A stretch of 64,000 nt of DNA from Spiroplasma phoeniceum (GCA_026239495.1 CP110830.1:1674001-1738000); one strand, 5' to 3'; positions 1 through 10,465 are shown, counted from the stretch's first letter. Notes: generated by a model from the letters alone, not told the origin. Program-made: numbers and translations.

Positions 1-562
1 CCTTAACGTAATTACTACCATTAGAACCCTTTCCATCAGAACTAGACTTATTAATATGAGAAGCTGATTGTAAATTTTGATCTCTAAACCAATCATTGAC
101 AATTTGAGTATAAGCTCGAAATGGTAAAGCATTAACCTCTGGGCCTTATTTATTAACAGGTAAGCCCATATAATCGGCAATAGTTCCAACTTTTCAACCC
201 CCATCACTAGGGGCCTTAACAATAGGAATTAAAACATCATCCGTAACAGCTCAAGGATCATTATTTTCAACAAAAAACTTTTTAAAATCATCCCAAATAA
301 TTCTATTTGGCACAAAAAAAAGCAAAAACATCAATATTAGCAACATCCATAACTGGCCTATTCATAGTCGTCTGACGAACTAAAGCTTTAACATCCATCT
401 TAACATTATCACCGGGCAAAATCTCATCCAAATAAATAGGAACCAAATCACCAGCATTAAAAGCAGTAGTAAGTTGACTATTTCTTGTAAATACAGAATG
501 CTGTGGCGACCTATCTAAAGCAGTCTGAAAACCATAAACTAATTTATTTTTTTTTCATTTTT
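1..562 (-). pseudogene. Microvirus (SpV4/gokushovirus-type) major capsid protein VP1, N-terminal part, broken
   Basis: Read right to left with TGA as Trp, this encodes the N-terminal third of a Microviridae major capsid protein. Recognisable blocks in order are ALDRSPQHSVFTRN, VPIYLDEILPGDNVKMD, a FAFFVPNRIIWDDFKKFF-like segment and RAYTQIVNDWFRDQNLQ. The order and wording match what I recall of gokushovirus VP1 (jelly-roll capsid; Spiroplasma phage SpV4 is the classical mollicute member). Three lesions break it: an A9 run just after the ATG (one base too many), a T8 run near 310-320 (one too many), and an in-frame TAA at about 147-149. The gene continues beyond the left window edge. It follows the scaffold-like gene directly, as VP3 and VP1 neighbour each other in these phages. 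Confidence 0.82.
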
Positions 563-1009
563 ATTTTCTCCTTTATCGTTTAACTCAAATTTATTCTTAC
601 CATCATTAACATCTAAAACAATTTGATTATCTAAATCATCTTTTTTCTCTTTTTCATTAACGGTATTTAAAGACCTTAAATAATCATTAATAACATCTAA
701 ATTATCAATATTTTTTAACAAATTTAAAGTCTCCACGGCAGAACTTGGTAGCTCAGATAAATCTAAATATTGACCTTGTCTAAAGTTAAAATCTACAAAT
801 TCACCGGATTCATATTTATCAATAAGTTCTTGTAAAGTAGTACCAATTCCAGCTTCTTGTATTTCGTTATATAAATCTAAAACCTTATTAACTATTAAAG
901 AAACTTCTCCGGTGTTTTTATTAACAACTCTTTCATATACATTATATAAAGAATCACCAGAAACAGATGAATCAGAAACATTATTATATTCACTATAAAT
1001 CTTTCTCAT
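539..1009 (-). CDS. Microvirus internal scaffolding protein (VP3-like)
   Basis: 156 residues, intact, acidic and lysine rich, with no membrane segment. The N-terminal half contains NTGEVSLIVNKVLDLYNEI and GIGTTLQELIDKYESGEF, followed by SSAVETLNLLKNIDNL. This resembles the gokushovirus internal scaffold layout, in which a TGEV-type motif is followed by a short helical region. The C-terminal 40 residues are low complexity (Lys, Asp, Asn). It sits immediately upstream of the capsid remnant in the same orientation, and position supports the assignment more than sequence does. Family knowledge: VP3 helps procapsid assembly and is absent from mature virions. Alternative: an unrelated small phage protein. 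Confidence 0.62.
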   Translation of the reverse strand: MRKIYSEYNNVSDSSVSGDSLYNVYERVVNKNTGEVSLIVNKVLDLYNEIQEAGIGTTLQELIDKYESGEFVDFNFRQGQYLDLSELPSSAVETLNLLKNIDNLDVINDYLRSLNTVNEKEKKDDLDNQIVLDVNDGKNKFELNDKGENKNEKKIN

Positions 1010-1100
1010 CTTCTATTTCCTTTCCTTTTTTTTCTTGTTCTTTAAATCAAGACAAATAACCATGATCATTTAAATAATCTTTTAACTTATCTAAATGATT
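1010..1100 (-). pseudogene. Fragment of a small phage-associated ORF
   Basis: Between the scaffold-like gene and the membrane protein, one minus-strand frame reads LKDYLNDHGYLSWFKEQ without a start codon and runs out of frame into the scaffold gene. It looks like the tail of another small microvirus gene whose 5' part is lost or frameshifted. I do not recognise a family. Confidence 0.35.
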
Positions 1101-1325
1101 CTAAACATTTTTATTATGCACTTTAATATATCTTATGGTTTCAATAACTGAAATAACAATTTCAGAAACAATAAGAATAACAGATATAACAATATATTCT
1201 GGCCAATTAATATTTAAATATTTACGACCAATAAAACATATTACAGTTCCACTTATAAAAAATAATGATGAAATTCCAAAGATTTTCAAAAAAATAATTA
1301 AATATTTAATAGTTAATTTTGACAT
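1101..1325 (-). CDS. Small membrane protein next to the microvirus remnant
   Basis: 74 residues from the ATG at 1325 (MSKLTIKYLIIFLK). That start is preferred over an upstream one because AAAGGA precedes it at normal spacing. Two hydrophobic segments are visible, at about residues 8-30 and 38-60, separated by a short basic stretch (IGRKYLN); the C-terminus is basic. I do not recognise a family. Its position beside capsid and scaffold genes suggests a phage protein, for example one acting on the membrane at lysis or extrusion, but that is inference. It could also be a host gene fragment. Confidence 0.5.
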   Translation of the reverse strand: MSKLTIKYLIIFLKIFGISSLFFISGTVICFIGRKYLNINWPEYIVISVILIVSEIVISVIETIRYIKVHNKNV

Positions 1326-1432
1326 AAAAAAATCCTTTCTTAAAATAAATTGAAATAAGAAAGGAGTATATGTGCAATATACCAAGGTAAAGGAATTAGT
1401 ACAGGTAATTCCTTTCTCATTTCATTAATCAT

Positions 1433-2042
1433 TAGACTTATTGCATAACCTAATCTAATTATTTTAAAATTACTATAAAATATTTTTAAATTAAAATATA
1501 AATTATAGGAGATTAAAATTATGAAATTTGATAAATTTAATTTTATTAATGATAAAGAATGATTAAGATTAACAGGAATAAAACAAGATATTTTTAATAA
1601 AATGTTAGATATTTTACAAGTAGCTGAAATAGAAAAATTTAAAAAAGGCGGCAAAACTAATAAATTATCACTAGAAAACCGGCCACTGATGACTTTATCG
1701 TATTGACGAGAATATCGGACTTATTTTCATCTTGCTAAAAGTTTTGATATTAGTGAATCTAGTTGTTATCGCAATATCAAGTGAATTGAAGATATTTTAA
1801 TTAAACACTATGATTTTCAACAACTAGCTGGTAAAAAATATCTAATAAATGATTATTTTAATGATAAGATTATTATTGATGTTAGCGAAACCCCAATCCA
1901 ACGCCCAAAAAAAGCCAAAAATAATCTTATTCTGGCAAAAAGAAAAAAAACACCATTAAAACACAAGTAATTATCGAACAAGAAACCAAAAAAATTATTG
2001 CAACAAGTTTTTCGCTTGGAAAAAACATAATTATGCTTTATT
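1433..2042 (+). mobile_element. IS5-family element copy A, 5' part (outer element of the nest)
   Basis: Begins with TAGACTTATTGCATAACC, then an AT-rich leader, GGAG and a transposase start (MKFDKFNFINDKEWLRLTG). The reading frame is damaged (a VSET variant replaces the usual DATET, and indels are present). It stops at 2042 where copy B begins. The missing 3' half resumes at 4187, so the two parts are one element split by later insertions. This subtype has a left end different from copies B, C and D. Confidence 0.85.
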
Positions 2043-3088
2043 AGACTTCTTGCATAACCCATTAAAATAATTTCAAATATTTGTAAAAAGGGGTTAATAT
2101 AAAATTATAATTTTAATTAATTATGTCTTTTATTTAAAAATTTAATATTTTGCCACAACGAAAAATTATTTTATTATTCAAATTTGTTAATTTTAAATAA
2201 ATCTTTTATGATAACTATAATAATTGTAAATTATAAATTGAAGCAATTAAATTAAATCTTAAACTAAATCGTTTTCTACGATTTCTATATTTTTCTGTAA
2301 TAATTTTAAATTTTTTAAGAATAGCAAAAATATTTTCAATAATAATTCTTATTTTTGAAACTATTCTATTATGTTGTTTTTGTTCTTTATTTAAATGTTT
2401 TTTCTTAGTTTTCTTTGTGGGCATTATAACATTATTGTGAATTTTTTGTATTCCTTGATAACCACTATCAACTATTAATTTGGTATTTTTTAAAATTGCG
2501 ATTTTTGATTCTTTAAATAAAGCATAATCGTGTTTTTTACCAAGTGAAAAACTTGTTGCAATAATTTTTTTGGTTTCTTGTTCGATAATTACTTGTGTTT
2601 TAATAGTGTGTTTTTTCTTTTTACCAGAATAAGATTGTTTTTGTCTTTTTTTGGGCGTTGGATTGGGGTTTCGGTAGCATCAATAATAATAGTTTTATCA
2701 TTAAAATAATCATTTATTAGTGCTTTTTTACCAGCAACTTGCTGAAAATCAGGGTGTTTAATTAAAATATCTTCAATTCACTTGATATTGCGATAACAAT
2801 TAGCTTCACTAATTCCGAAATTTTTTCCAAGATGAAAATAAGTTCGATATTCTCGTCAATACGATAAAGTCATCAATAATCGATTTTCTAGTGATAATTT
2901 ATTAGCTTTGCCACCTTTTTTAAATTTTTCTATTTCAGCTACTTGTAAAATATCTAACATTTTATTAAAAATATCTTGTTTTATTCCTGTTAATCTTAAT
3001 CATTCTTTATCATTAATATTTTTAAATTCATCAAATTTCATAATTTAATATTCTCATAAATTATATTTTATAATAATATTTTAACAAT
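2043..3088 (-). mobile_element. IS5-family element copy B (inserted in A; interrupted by C)
   Basis: Right terminus AGACTTCTTGCATAACCC at 2043, with the transposase on the minus strand. The left terminus is cut at 3088 by copy C, and the last ~27 bases of B (AAACCAGGTATCGCAAGAAG and so on) lie beyond C at 4160-4186. ATT flanks B on both sides in copy A, a 3-bp target duplication. Length without C is about 1.07 kb, the same as copies C and D. Confidence 0.88.
2215..3041 (-). CDS. IS5-family transposase, two overlapping frames (copy B)
   Basis: First frame from the ATG at 3041 to the stop at 2589 (150 residues, MKFDEFKNINDKEWLRLTG), with a helix-turn-helix-like N-terminal half and the first catalytic Asp in IIIDATETPIQRP. 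The second frame is -1, runs on to 2215 and carries the second Asp (LIVDSGYQG) and the Glu (IRIIIENIFAILKK), completing a DDE site of about 275 residues. A run of seven A residues just after PIQRP is where the frames join. Both frames are intact, so the product is probably made by -1 frameshifting. Encoded only with TGA as Trp. Confidence 0.85.
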
Positions 3089-4158
3089 AGACTTCTTGCA
3101 TAACCCATTAAAATAATTTCAAATATTTGTAAAAAGGGGTTAATATAAAATTATAATTTTAATTAATTATGTCTTTTATTTAAAAATTTAATATTTTGCC
3201 ACAACGAAAAATTATTTTATTATTCAAATTCGTTAATTTTAAATAAATCTTTTATGATAACTATAATAATTGTAAATTATAAATTGAAGCAATTAAATTA
3301 AATCTTAAACTAAATCGTTTTCTACGATTTCTATATTTTTCTGTAATAATTTTAAATTTTTTAAGAATAGCAAAAATATTTTCAATAATAATTCTTATTT
3401 TTGAAACTAGTCTATTATGTTGTTTTTGTTCTTTATTTAAATGTTTTTTCTTAGTTTTCTTTGTGGGCATTATAACATTATTGTGAATTTTTTGTATTCC
3501 TTGATAACCACTATCAACTATTAATTTGGTATTTTTTAAAATTGCGATTTTTGATTCTTTAAATAAAGCATAATCGTGTTTTTTACCAAGTGAAAAACTT
3601 GTTGCAATAATTTTTTTGGTTTCTTGTTCGATAATTACTTGTGTTTTAATAGTGTGTTTTTTCTTTTTACCAGAATAAGATTGTTTTTGTCTTTTTTTGG
3701 GCGTTGGATTGGGGTTTCGCTAGCATCAATAATAATAGTTTTATCATTAAAATAATCATTTATTAGTGCTTTTTTACCAGCAACTTGCTGAAAATCAGGG
3801 TGTTTAATTAAAATATCTTCAATTCACTTGATATTGCGATAACAATTAGCTTCACTAATTCCGAAATTTTTTCCAAGATGAAAATAAGTTCGATATTCTC
3901 GTCAATACGATAAAGTCATCAATAATCGATTTTCTAGTGATAATTTATTAGCTTTGCCACCTTTTTTAAATTTTTCTATTTCAGCTACTTGTAAAATATC
4001 TAACATTTTATTAAAAATATCTTGTTTTATTCCTGTTAATCTTAATCATTCTTTATCATTAATATTTTTAAATTCATCAAATTTCATAATTTAATATCCT
4101 CATAAATTATATTTTATAATAATATTTTAATAATAAAACCAGGTATCGCAAGAAGTCT
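3089..4158 (-). mobile_element. IS5-family element copy C (inserted near the left end of B)
   Basis: Complete 1070-bp element bounded by AGACTTCTTGCATAACCC and GGTATCGCAAGAAGTCT, flanked by AAT on both sides (3-bp target duplication in B). The imperfect inverted repeats share AGACTTCTTGC. It is nearly identical to B and D, which indicates recent transposition. Confidence 0.92.
3261..4087 (-). CDS. IS5-family transposase, two overlapping frames (copy C)
   Basis: Same organisation as copy B: first frame 4087-3635, second frame ending at 3261, joined by -1 slippage at an A7 run. One difference is IDASETP instead of IDATETP beside the first catalytic Asp. The catalytic Asp and Glu of the second frame are present. 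No stops interrupt either frame, so this copy may be active. Confidence 0.85.
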
Positions 4159-4159
4159 A

Positions 4160-4186
4160 ATAAAACCAGGTATCGCAAGAAGTCTA
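4160..4186 (-). mobile_element. Detached left terminus of IS copy B
   Basis: A second tandem copy of AAAACCAGGTATCGCAAGAA plus GTCTA directly after copy C. It is the outermost 27 bases of B, separated from its body by C. It explains why two identical IS ends stand side by side here. Confidence 0.85.
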
Positions 4187-4648
4187 TTTAAAGAATCAAA
4201 AATATCAATTTTAAAAAATACCAAATTAATAGTTGATAGTGGTTATCAAGGAATTCAAAAAATTCACAATAATGTTCTAATACCTACAAAAAAACAAAGA
4301 AAAACCCTTTAAATAAAGTACAAAAACAACGTAATAGAATAGTTTCAAAAATGAGAATTATTATTGAAAATATTTTTGCTATTCTTAAAAAATTTAAAAT
4401 TATTACAGAAAAATATCGTAATCAAAGAAAACGATTTAGTTTAAGATTTAATTTAATTGCTTCAATTTATAACTTGCAGTTAGCATAGAATATTTATTTA
4501 AAATTAAAGAATTTAAATAATAAATTCATTTTTTATTGTGGCAAAATATTAAATTTTTAAATAAAAAAATTAATTAAAATTATATTTTTCTATTAGTGTT
4601 TTTTTTACAAATATTTGCAATTTTTTAATAGTTTACGCAAGAAGTCTA
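4187..4648 (+). mobile_element. IS5-family element copy A, 3' part
   Basis: Resumes the transposase of copy A exactly where it was cut (TTTAAAGAATCAAAAA), with LIVDSGYQGIQKIHNNV and the terminal LRFNLIASIYNLQL segment. Frameshifts and a stop (AACCCTTTAAAT) break the frame. It ends in GTTTACGCAAGAAGTCTA at 4648. Copy A is therefore a dead element that served as the landing site for B and C. Confidence 0.85.
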
Positions 4649-4711
4649 ATATATTAATGATGTTAAAAGATAAAATAAATGATATTCAATTCGTAAAGAA
4701 AAAAATATAAT

Positions 4712-5781
4712 AGACTTCTTGCGATACCTGGTTTTATTATTAAAATATTATTATAAAATATAATTTATGAGGATATTAAATTATGAAATTTGATGAATTT
4801 AAAAATATTAATGATAAAGAATGATTAAGATTAACAGGAATAAAACAAGATATTTTTAATAAAATGTTAGATATTTTACAAGTAGCTGAAATAGAAAAAT
4901 TTAAAAAAGGTGGCAAAGCTAATAAATTATCACTAGAAAATCGATTATTGATGACTTTATCGTATTGACGAGAATATCGAACTTATTTTCATCTTGGAAA
5001 AAATTTCGGAATTAGTGAAGCTAATTGTTATCGCAATATCAAGTGAATTGAAGATATTTTAATTAAACACCCTGATTTTCAGCAAGTTGCTGGTAAAAAA
5101 GCACTAATAAATGATTATTTTAATGATAAAACTATTATTATTGATGCCACCGAAACCCCAATCCAACGCCCAAAAAAAGACAAAAACAATCTTATTCTGG
5201 TAAAAAGAAAAAACACACTATTAAAACACAAGTAATTATCGAACAAGAAACCAAAAAAATTATTGCAACAAGTTTTTCACTTGGTAAAAAACACGATTAT
5301 GATTTATTTAAAGAATCAAAAATCGCAATTTTAAAAAATACCAAATTAATAGTTGATAGTGGTTATCAAGGAATACAAAAAATTCACAATAATGTTATAA
5401 TGCCCACAAAGAAAACTAAGAAAAAACATTTAAATAAAGAACAAAAACAACATAATAGACTAGTTTCAAAAATAAGAATTATTATTGAAAATATTTTTGC
5501 TATTCTTAAAAAATTTAAAATTATTACAGAAAAATATAGAAATCGTAGAAAACGATTTAGTTTAAGATTTAATTTAATTGCTTCAATTTATAATTTACAA
5601 TTATTATAGTTATCATAAAAGATTTATTTAAAATTAACGAATTTGAATAATAAAATAATTTTTCGTTGTGGCAAAATATTAAATTTTTAAATAAAAAACA
5701 TAATTAATTAAAATTATATTTTTCTATTAACCCCTTTTTACAAATATTTGAAATTATTTTAATGGGTTATGCAAGAAGTCT
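4712..5781 (+). mobile_element. Complete IS5-family element copy D
   Basis: 1070 bp from AGACTTCTTGCGATACCTGG to GGGTTATGCAAGAAGTCT, flanked by direct AAT repeats (4709-4711 and 5782-5784). It contains one intact two-frame transposase on the plus strand and is practically identical to copies B and C. Duplication of A-N-T, the DDE spacing and the -1 frameshift organisation fit the IS5 family (ISL2/IS1031-like), assigned from memory. Confidence 0.93.
4783..5609 (+). CDS. IS5-family transposase, two overlapping frames (copy D)
   Basis: orfA 4783-5235 (150 residues) begins MKFDEFKNINDKEWL and holds the DNA-binding half (FHLGKNFGISEANCYRNIKW, an HTH pattern) and the first catalytic Asp (IIIDATETP). 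In orfA frame the next codons are CCA AAA AAA GAC; slipping back one base on AAAAAAA gives RQKQSYSGKKKKHTIKTQ and continues through SLGKKHDYDLFKES, IVDSGYQG and IIENIFAILKK to the stop at 5609. The fused protein is about 275 residues. GAGG precedes the ATG. Transposes the element by DDE chemistry. Confidence 0.87.
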
Positions 5782-5862
5782 AATAAATAAGGGTTCATAA
5801 CTATTTTTTATTAATACTTAATAAACTGGGCCTGTTCTAATACTCACAAAAGTAAGTATTTT

Positions 5863-6087
5863 TTAATCAACAACAAATGGCAATAAATCCATTTGACGAG
5901 CTCTTTTAATTGCTGTTGCTAGCATTCTTTGATTTTTAGCAGTTGTTCCTGTTACTCGTTTTGGCAAAATTTGCCCATTACCAGAAATAAATTTTTTTAA
6001 TAATTCAATATCTTTATAATCAATGTATGTTATTTTATTTTTTGTAAAATAACATTGTTTTTTAAAACGTTTAAATTTTGGATTCAT
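5863..6087 (-). CDS. rpsR: 30S ribosomal protein S18
   Basis: 74 residues, last gene of the rpsF-ssb-rpsR operon. The N-terminal Cys-containing stretch ([18 protein letters not shown]) leads into the conserved core [20 protein letters not shown] and [14 protein letters not shown]18 binds the 30S platform next to S6. Length is normal for Mollicutes. The stop is followed within about 30 bases by an IS3 remnant, so the original downstream neighbour (often rplI in bacteria) is gone. The ATG is preceded by AAAGGAAAAAG. Confidence 0.97.
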   Translation of the reverse strand: MNPKFKRFKKQCYFTKNKITYIDYKDIELLKKFISGNGQILPKRVTGTTAKNQRMLATAIKRARQMDLLPFVVD

Positions 6088-6105
6088 TTTCTTTTTCCTT
6101 TCTTT

Positions 6106-6546
6106 TTAGTCTCATAAAATTGCATCATCGCCATCAAAAGTAATATTATTATCATCTTGTGGTTCTGTTTGTTCAAAAGTTGTATTAGAAAAATCATTAG
6201 CAATTGGCGTTGATTGACCACCAATGTTAGTATCGGCGCTAGCGCCTTTTGAATCTAAAAAAGAAACCATATCAGCAATTACTTGAACAATTGTTGTAAC
6301 TTGACCATTAACATTGTCACTTCTCGTTTGTAAACGTCCGTCTAATGCAATTAATGATCCTTTTTTTAAATAACGGGCCATGTTTTCTGCCGTTTTATTC
6401 CAAGCAAAGCAAGGAATAAACGAAACTTGGTTATTAAAAATATTATTTACTGCTAATGTAAAAGCAACAAATGGTTTGCCATTGACAGAATTTTTTAATT
6501 CTAAATCACGGGCTAGTCTTCCTACTAATGAAACTCGATTTAACAT
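6106..6546 (-). CDS. ssb: Single-stranded DNA-binding protein
   Basis: 146 residues when TGA is read as Trp, ending ...DDAILWD. The OB-fold N-terminal domain (MLNRVSLVGRLARDLELK, PFVAFTLAVN, KTAENMARYLKKGSLIALDGRLQTR) is typical. A Gln/Asn/Ser-rich linker follows, then an acidic tip. That tip ends ILWD rather than the usual DDDIPF, keeping an aromatic residue near the end for partner binding. Read with the standard code the protein would lose the last two residues of the tip. Lies 18 bases upstream of rpsR. Confidence 0.97.
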
Positions 6547-6569
6547 AATTCTTGCACACTCCTAATTTT

Positions 6570-7019
6570 TTATTCTTTTGTTTCAGCTGGTGCATTTTCT
6601 GGTTTTGCTTCTTCACCTTCCGAAAGTTGTTCATGACTTTTGTAATCATTTTTTTTATTCCCTGGTCTACGATCACGGCCTGATTTATCATTCTTAACTT
6701 CTGTTTTTGCATAAACAGTTGATTGAATATATCCTTTTTCTTTTTCTGTATTAATTACTAAAATTCTTAATACATCTTGTTCAATATGACTAATTCGAAC
6801 AAATTCATCAATGTTTTCTGATGCTGTATTAACAATTAATACTCCATAATATCCTTTTGTTTTCTTTTTAATTGGATATACTAAATCTTTAATTCCTCAT
6901 TTTCCGTGTTCTTCTATTTTTCCCTCATTAGCTTCTAAAATTTGGTGTAATTTACTTTCTAATTCATACAAATTAGTTGTTTCGGGATTTAATATATACA
7001 TAATTTCATATTTACGCAT
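6570..7019 (-). CDS. rpsF: 30S ribosomal protein S6
   Basis: 149 residues starting MRKYEIMYILNPETTNLYEL. The ferredoxin-like core includes WGIKDLVYPIKKKTKGYYGV and VRISHIEQDVLRILVI. The tail after about residue 100 is a long charged, low-complexity extension (KNDKSGRDRRPGNKKND, then Glu rich), longer than the family minimum but common in Mollicutes. First gene of rpsF-ssb-rpsR, 23 bases from ssb. AGGAGAAAAAT precedes the ATG. The 5' leader can form a hairpin, described separately, which may relate to autoregulation by S6:S18. Confidence 0.95.
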
Positions 7020-7040
7020 TTTATTTTTCTCCTTTTGGTC

Positions 7041-7072
7041 TAGGTCCTATTCGAACAAGGAGCTAATAATTA
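7041..7072 (-). promoter_or_regulatory. Hairpin in the rpsF leader
   Basis: On the minus strand TAGCTCCT and AGGACCTA pair (one C-C mismatch) around a TGTTCGAAT loop, about 25 bases before the rpsF ATG. S6:S18 autoregulatory leader RNAs are known for rpsF operons in Firmicutes. I cannot confirm that consensus here; the hairpin and its position are what the sequence shows. Confidence 0.4.
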
Positions 7073-7132
7073 TAATTCAAACATTATTAACTCGCCAATT
7101 ATTATACCTTATATTTCCTTTAATTGTAAGCG

Positions 7133-7819
7133 TTATTTTAATAATTTTAATAATTTTAAATCATCAACATAAGTTAATTTAATGTTTTGTTTTTCACCAT
7201 AAATTGTATGAATTTTTGTTTCTGGTGAAAATAACTCTACTAAATAACTATCATCATAAATTATTGTTCTATTTTTAGTTTGAGAATATCTGTCATAAAC
7301 TTTATATAATAATCTTGCTTTAAAAACTTGTGGCGTTTGAATTGTAAAATATTCTTCTCGAGGTAATGTTTTTTCAATAAAATTATTTTTAACTTTTTTA
7401 AGGGTTTCAGTAATTGGTAAAATTGGAATTAGCACTTCATAATTTTTTTGTTGAAAAACTTGATTTAATTTATTAATAAAAGTTAAACTAGTAAAACAAC
7501 GTACGCCATCATGAATCATTATAATTTCATTACTAATTTTATGATTAATTAAACATTGATAAATAGTATCAACTCGTTCTATGTCACCCATAATAAATTG
7601 GATATTTTTTGCTTGGTAGTTTTTTTTCAATAAAAAAGTTAAAATTTCTTCATTAACACCAACAATAATTTCTGTACAAAGTGGGTCAATTAAAAATAAC
7701 ATTAATGTTTGTTCAATAATAGTTTGTTTATTATCAAGTTGATATAGCAACTTATTGTCCTTCTGATTAAAACGTGATGACTTCCCGGCCGCTACAATAA
7801 TTGCCGTATAATTTTTCAT
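7133..7819 (-). CDS. ispD: 2-C-methyl-D-erythritol 4-phosphate cytidylyltransferase
   Basis: 228 residues. The nucleotidyltransferase signature is at the N-terminus (AIIVAAGKSSRFNQKDNKLL), followed by IIVGVNEE, GDIERVDTIYQCL and IMIHDGVRCFTS, the last matching the HDaaRP-type metal/CTP site. TPQVFKARLLYKVY and the late Asp-rich DDSYLVE also fit IspD. It would activate MEP with CTP in the plastid-type isoprenoid pathway. The ATG directly follows the stop of the AsnA-like gene (TAAATG), so the two are translationally coupled. A TarI-like cytidylyltransferase is the main alternative. No other MEP gene is in the window. Confidence 0.85.
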   Translation of the reverse strand: MKNYTAIIVAAGKSSRFNQKDNKLLYQLDNKQTIIEQTLMLFLIDPLCTEIIVGVNEEILTFLLKKNYQAKNIQFIMGDIERVDTIYQCLINHKISNEIIMIHDGVRCFTSLTFINKLNQVFQQKNYEVLIPILPITETLKKVKNNFIEKTLPREEYFTIQTPQVFKARLLYKVYDRYSQTKNRTIIYDDSYLVELFSPETKIHTIYGEKQNIKLTYVDDLKLLKLLK

Positions 7820-8824
7820 TTATAAAATTTCAATTCCATTTTTCTTAACATATTCTAAAAAATCATCACTTCAAACCGAAACAATAACTTCACCAATATG
7901 TTGTTTTTCTAATAAAAATAAATCTAATTGTGACTTAAAAAGTCCGAACGAAAGTGTCACTGGTAAGTCATTTGTTGCTACTTTTGCATCATATTCTGTT
8001 CTTAATTTACTTGTTTCTTTTGTTGCTGCTAATTGATTTTTTAAAACATCACGATTAACAGTAGCGGCACAATAGCCAATACAAATAGCTTCTTCTAACA
8101 CAAAATCATAAACAAAAATTTTCGCATAGAGTTCCCAATTAAAAACATCTTGCGATTCACTAATTTCAATCGTATTATTAGTAATACTATTTTTTAAACC
8201 ATAGAGGATTGTAGCACCATTCCCTCTTGTATAGCGATTCAAGCGTTCTTGATAACTTAATAGTCGCATTTTTTTTTGTAATTCAATTTGACTTGTTCAA
8301 TTAAATTTTTTCTTAAATTTCTTATTTAATTGGGGAAATTTTAATAATAAAATGTCTTCTACATCACTAACAATATTAGTTGCTTTATCAATTGTTTGTT
8401 TAATTTTTAATAATGTAATATCTTTTTCTTCTAATAATAAATCAAATCCAATTTCACTAAAACTTACTGCTTTGCTGTTTGATTGCTTAATATCACGACG
8501 CAAAACCATTGCGGTTGTTAAAATTCCTTCGTTTTTCAACAATTCATATTGTTTAATTGCATTTCGTCGCCATTTATTATGTGACTGTAATATTTCACCA
8601 ACCAAATTGGTTGGTGAAATATCAAAATCAATTGGCCGTTCTGTCATTCGAAAATCATCATTAAGCCCTTTTTCTTCTGTAGTAATTAAAGGTGCATCAA
8701 CTTTTAATAAATTAAATTGAATAATAAAACGACGGACTAATTCACGTTTAATTAAACTAATTGCTTCTACTGTTTCACGTAATGTTAAAATTGAACTATA
8801 ACCAATTTCAATGCCAAATGCCAT
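7820..8824 (-). CDS. asnA: AsnA-like protein (aspartate-ammonia ligase fold) with altered active site
   Basis: 334 residues as one frame with two TGA-Trp codons, the usual length of asparagine synthetase A. The match is clear at the ends: VDAPLITTEEKGLNDDF, QSHNKWRRNAIKQY and MVLRRDI near the N-terminus, and VLKNQL, LPVTLSFGLFKSQLDLFLL, KQHIGEVIVSVW at the C-terminus. The parts that bind ATP and aspartate are changed: the family's GIGQSR motif reads LFKSQL, the RAPDYDDW region reads SESQDVFNW, and the VDQWDWE region is not recognisable. The fold is likely kept but AsnA chemistry may not be. Lies between lysS (8 bases) and ispD (adjacent). Confidence 0.75.
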
Positions 8825-8832
8825 ACAATCAC

Positions 8833-10335
<1,503 letters not shown>

Positions 10336-10465
10336 TTTATAATTCTTCTTTCTACTATTTAGCAACACTAATATTAATATTATAATGGGCAATATATTCA
10401 TTAACAAGCATTTTTAACTCAAATATTGTATTTATTTGCGTTACCCGAATTTTATAATTAGTATC

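Larger units (their letters stand above)
4652..5833 (+). mobile_element. 3' end of an IS3-family element, split by IS copy D
   Basis: The bases at 4652-4711 and 5782-5833 match the 3' end of the IS3 element at 33901-34008: an orfB tail reading like INNIKKWNKWYLSLKEKYII, then TTTATTAATACTT and the terminal AAACTGGG. Copy D lies between the two halves with AAT on each side. Only this end is present, so the rest of the IS3 element was lost before or during later insertions. Confidence 0.7.

Noticed and set aside
7041-7072. T-arm-like TTCGAAT motif before rpsF
   Set aside because: The surrounding stem lengths do not fit a tRNA; treated as a leader hairpin.
7820-8824. Two separate hypothetical genes
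   Set aside because: They join in one frame when TGA is read as Trp and together match AsnA over its full length.
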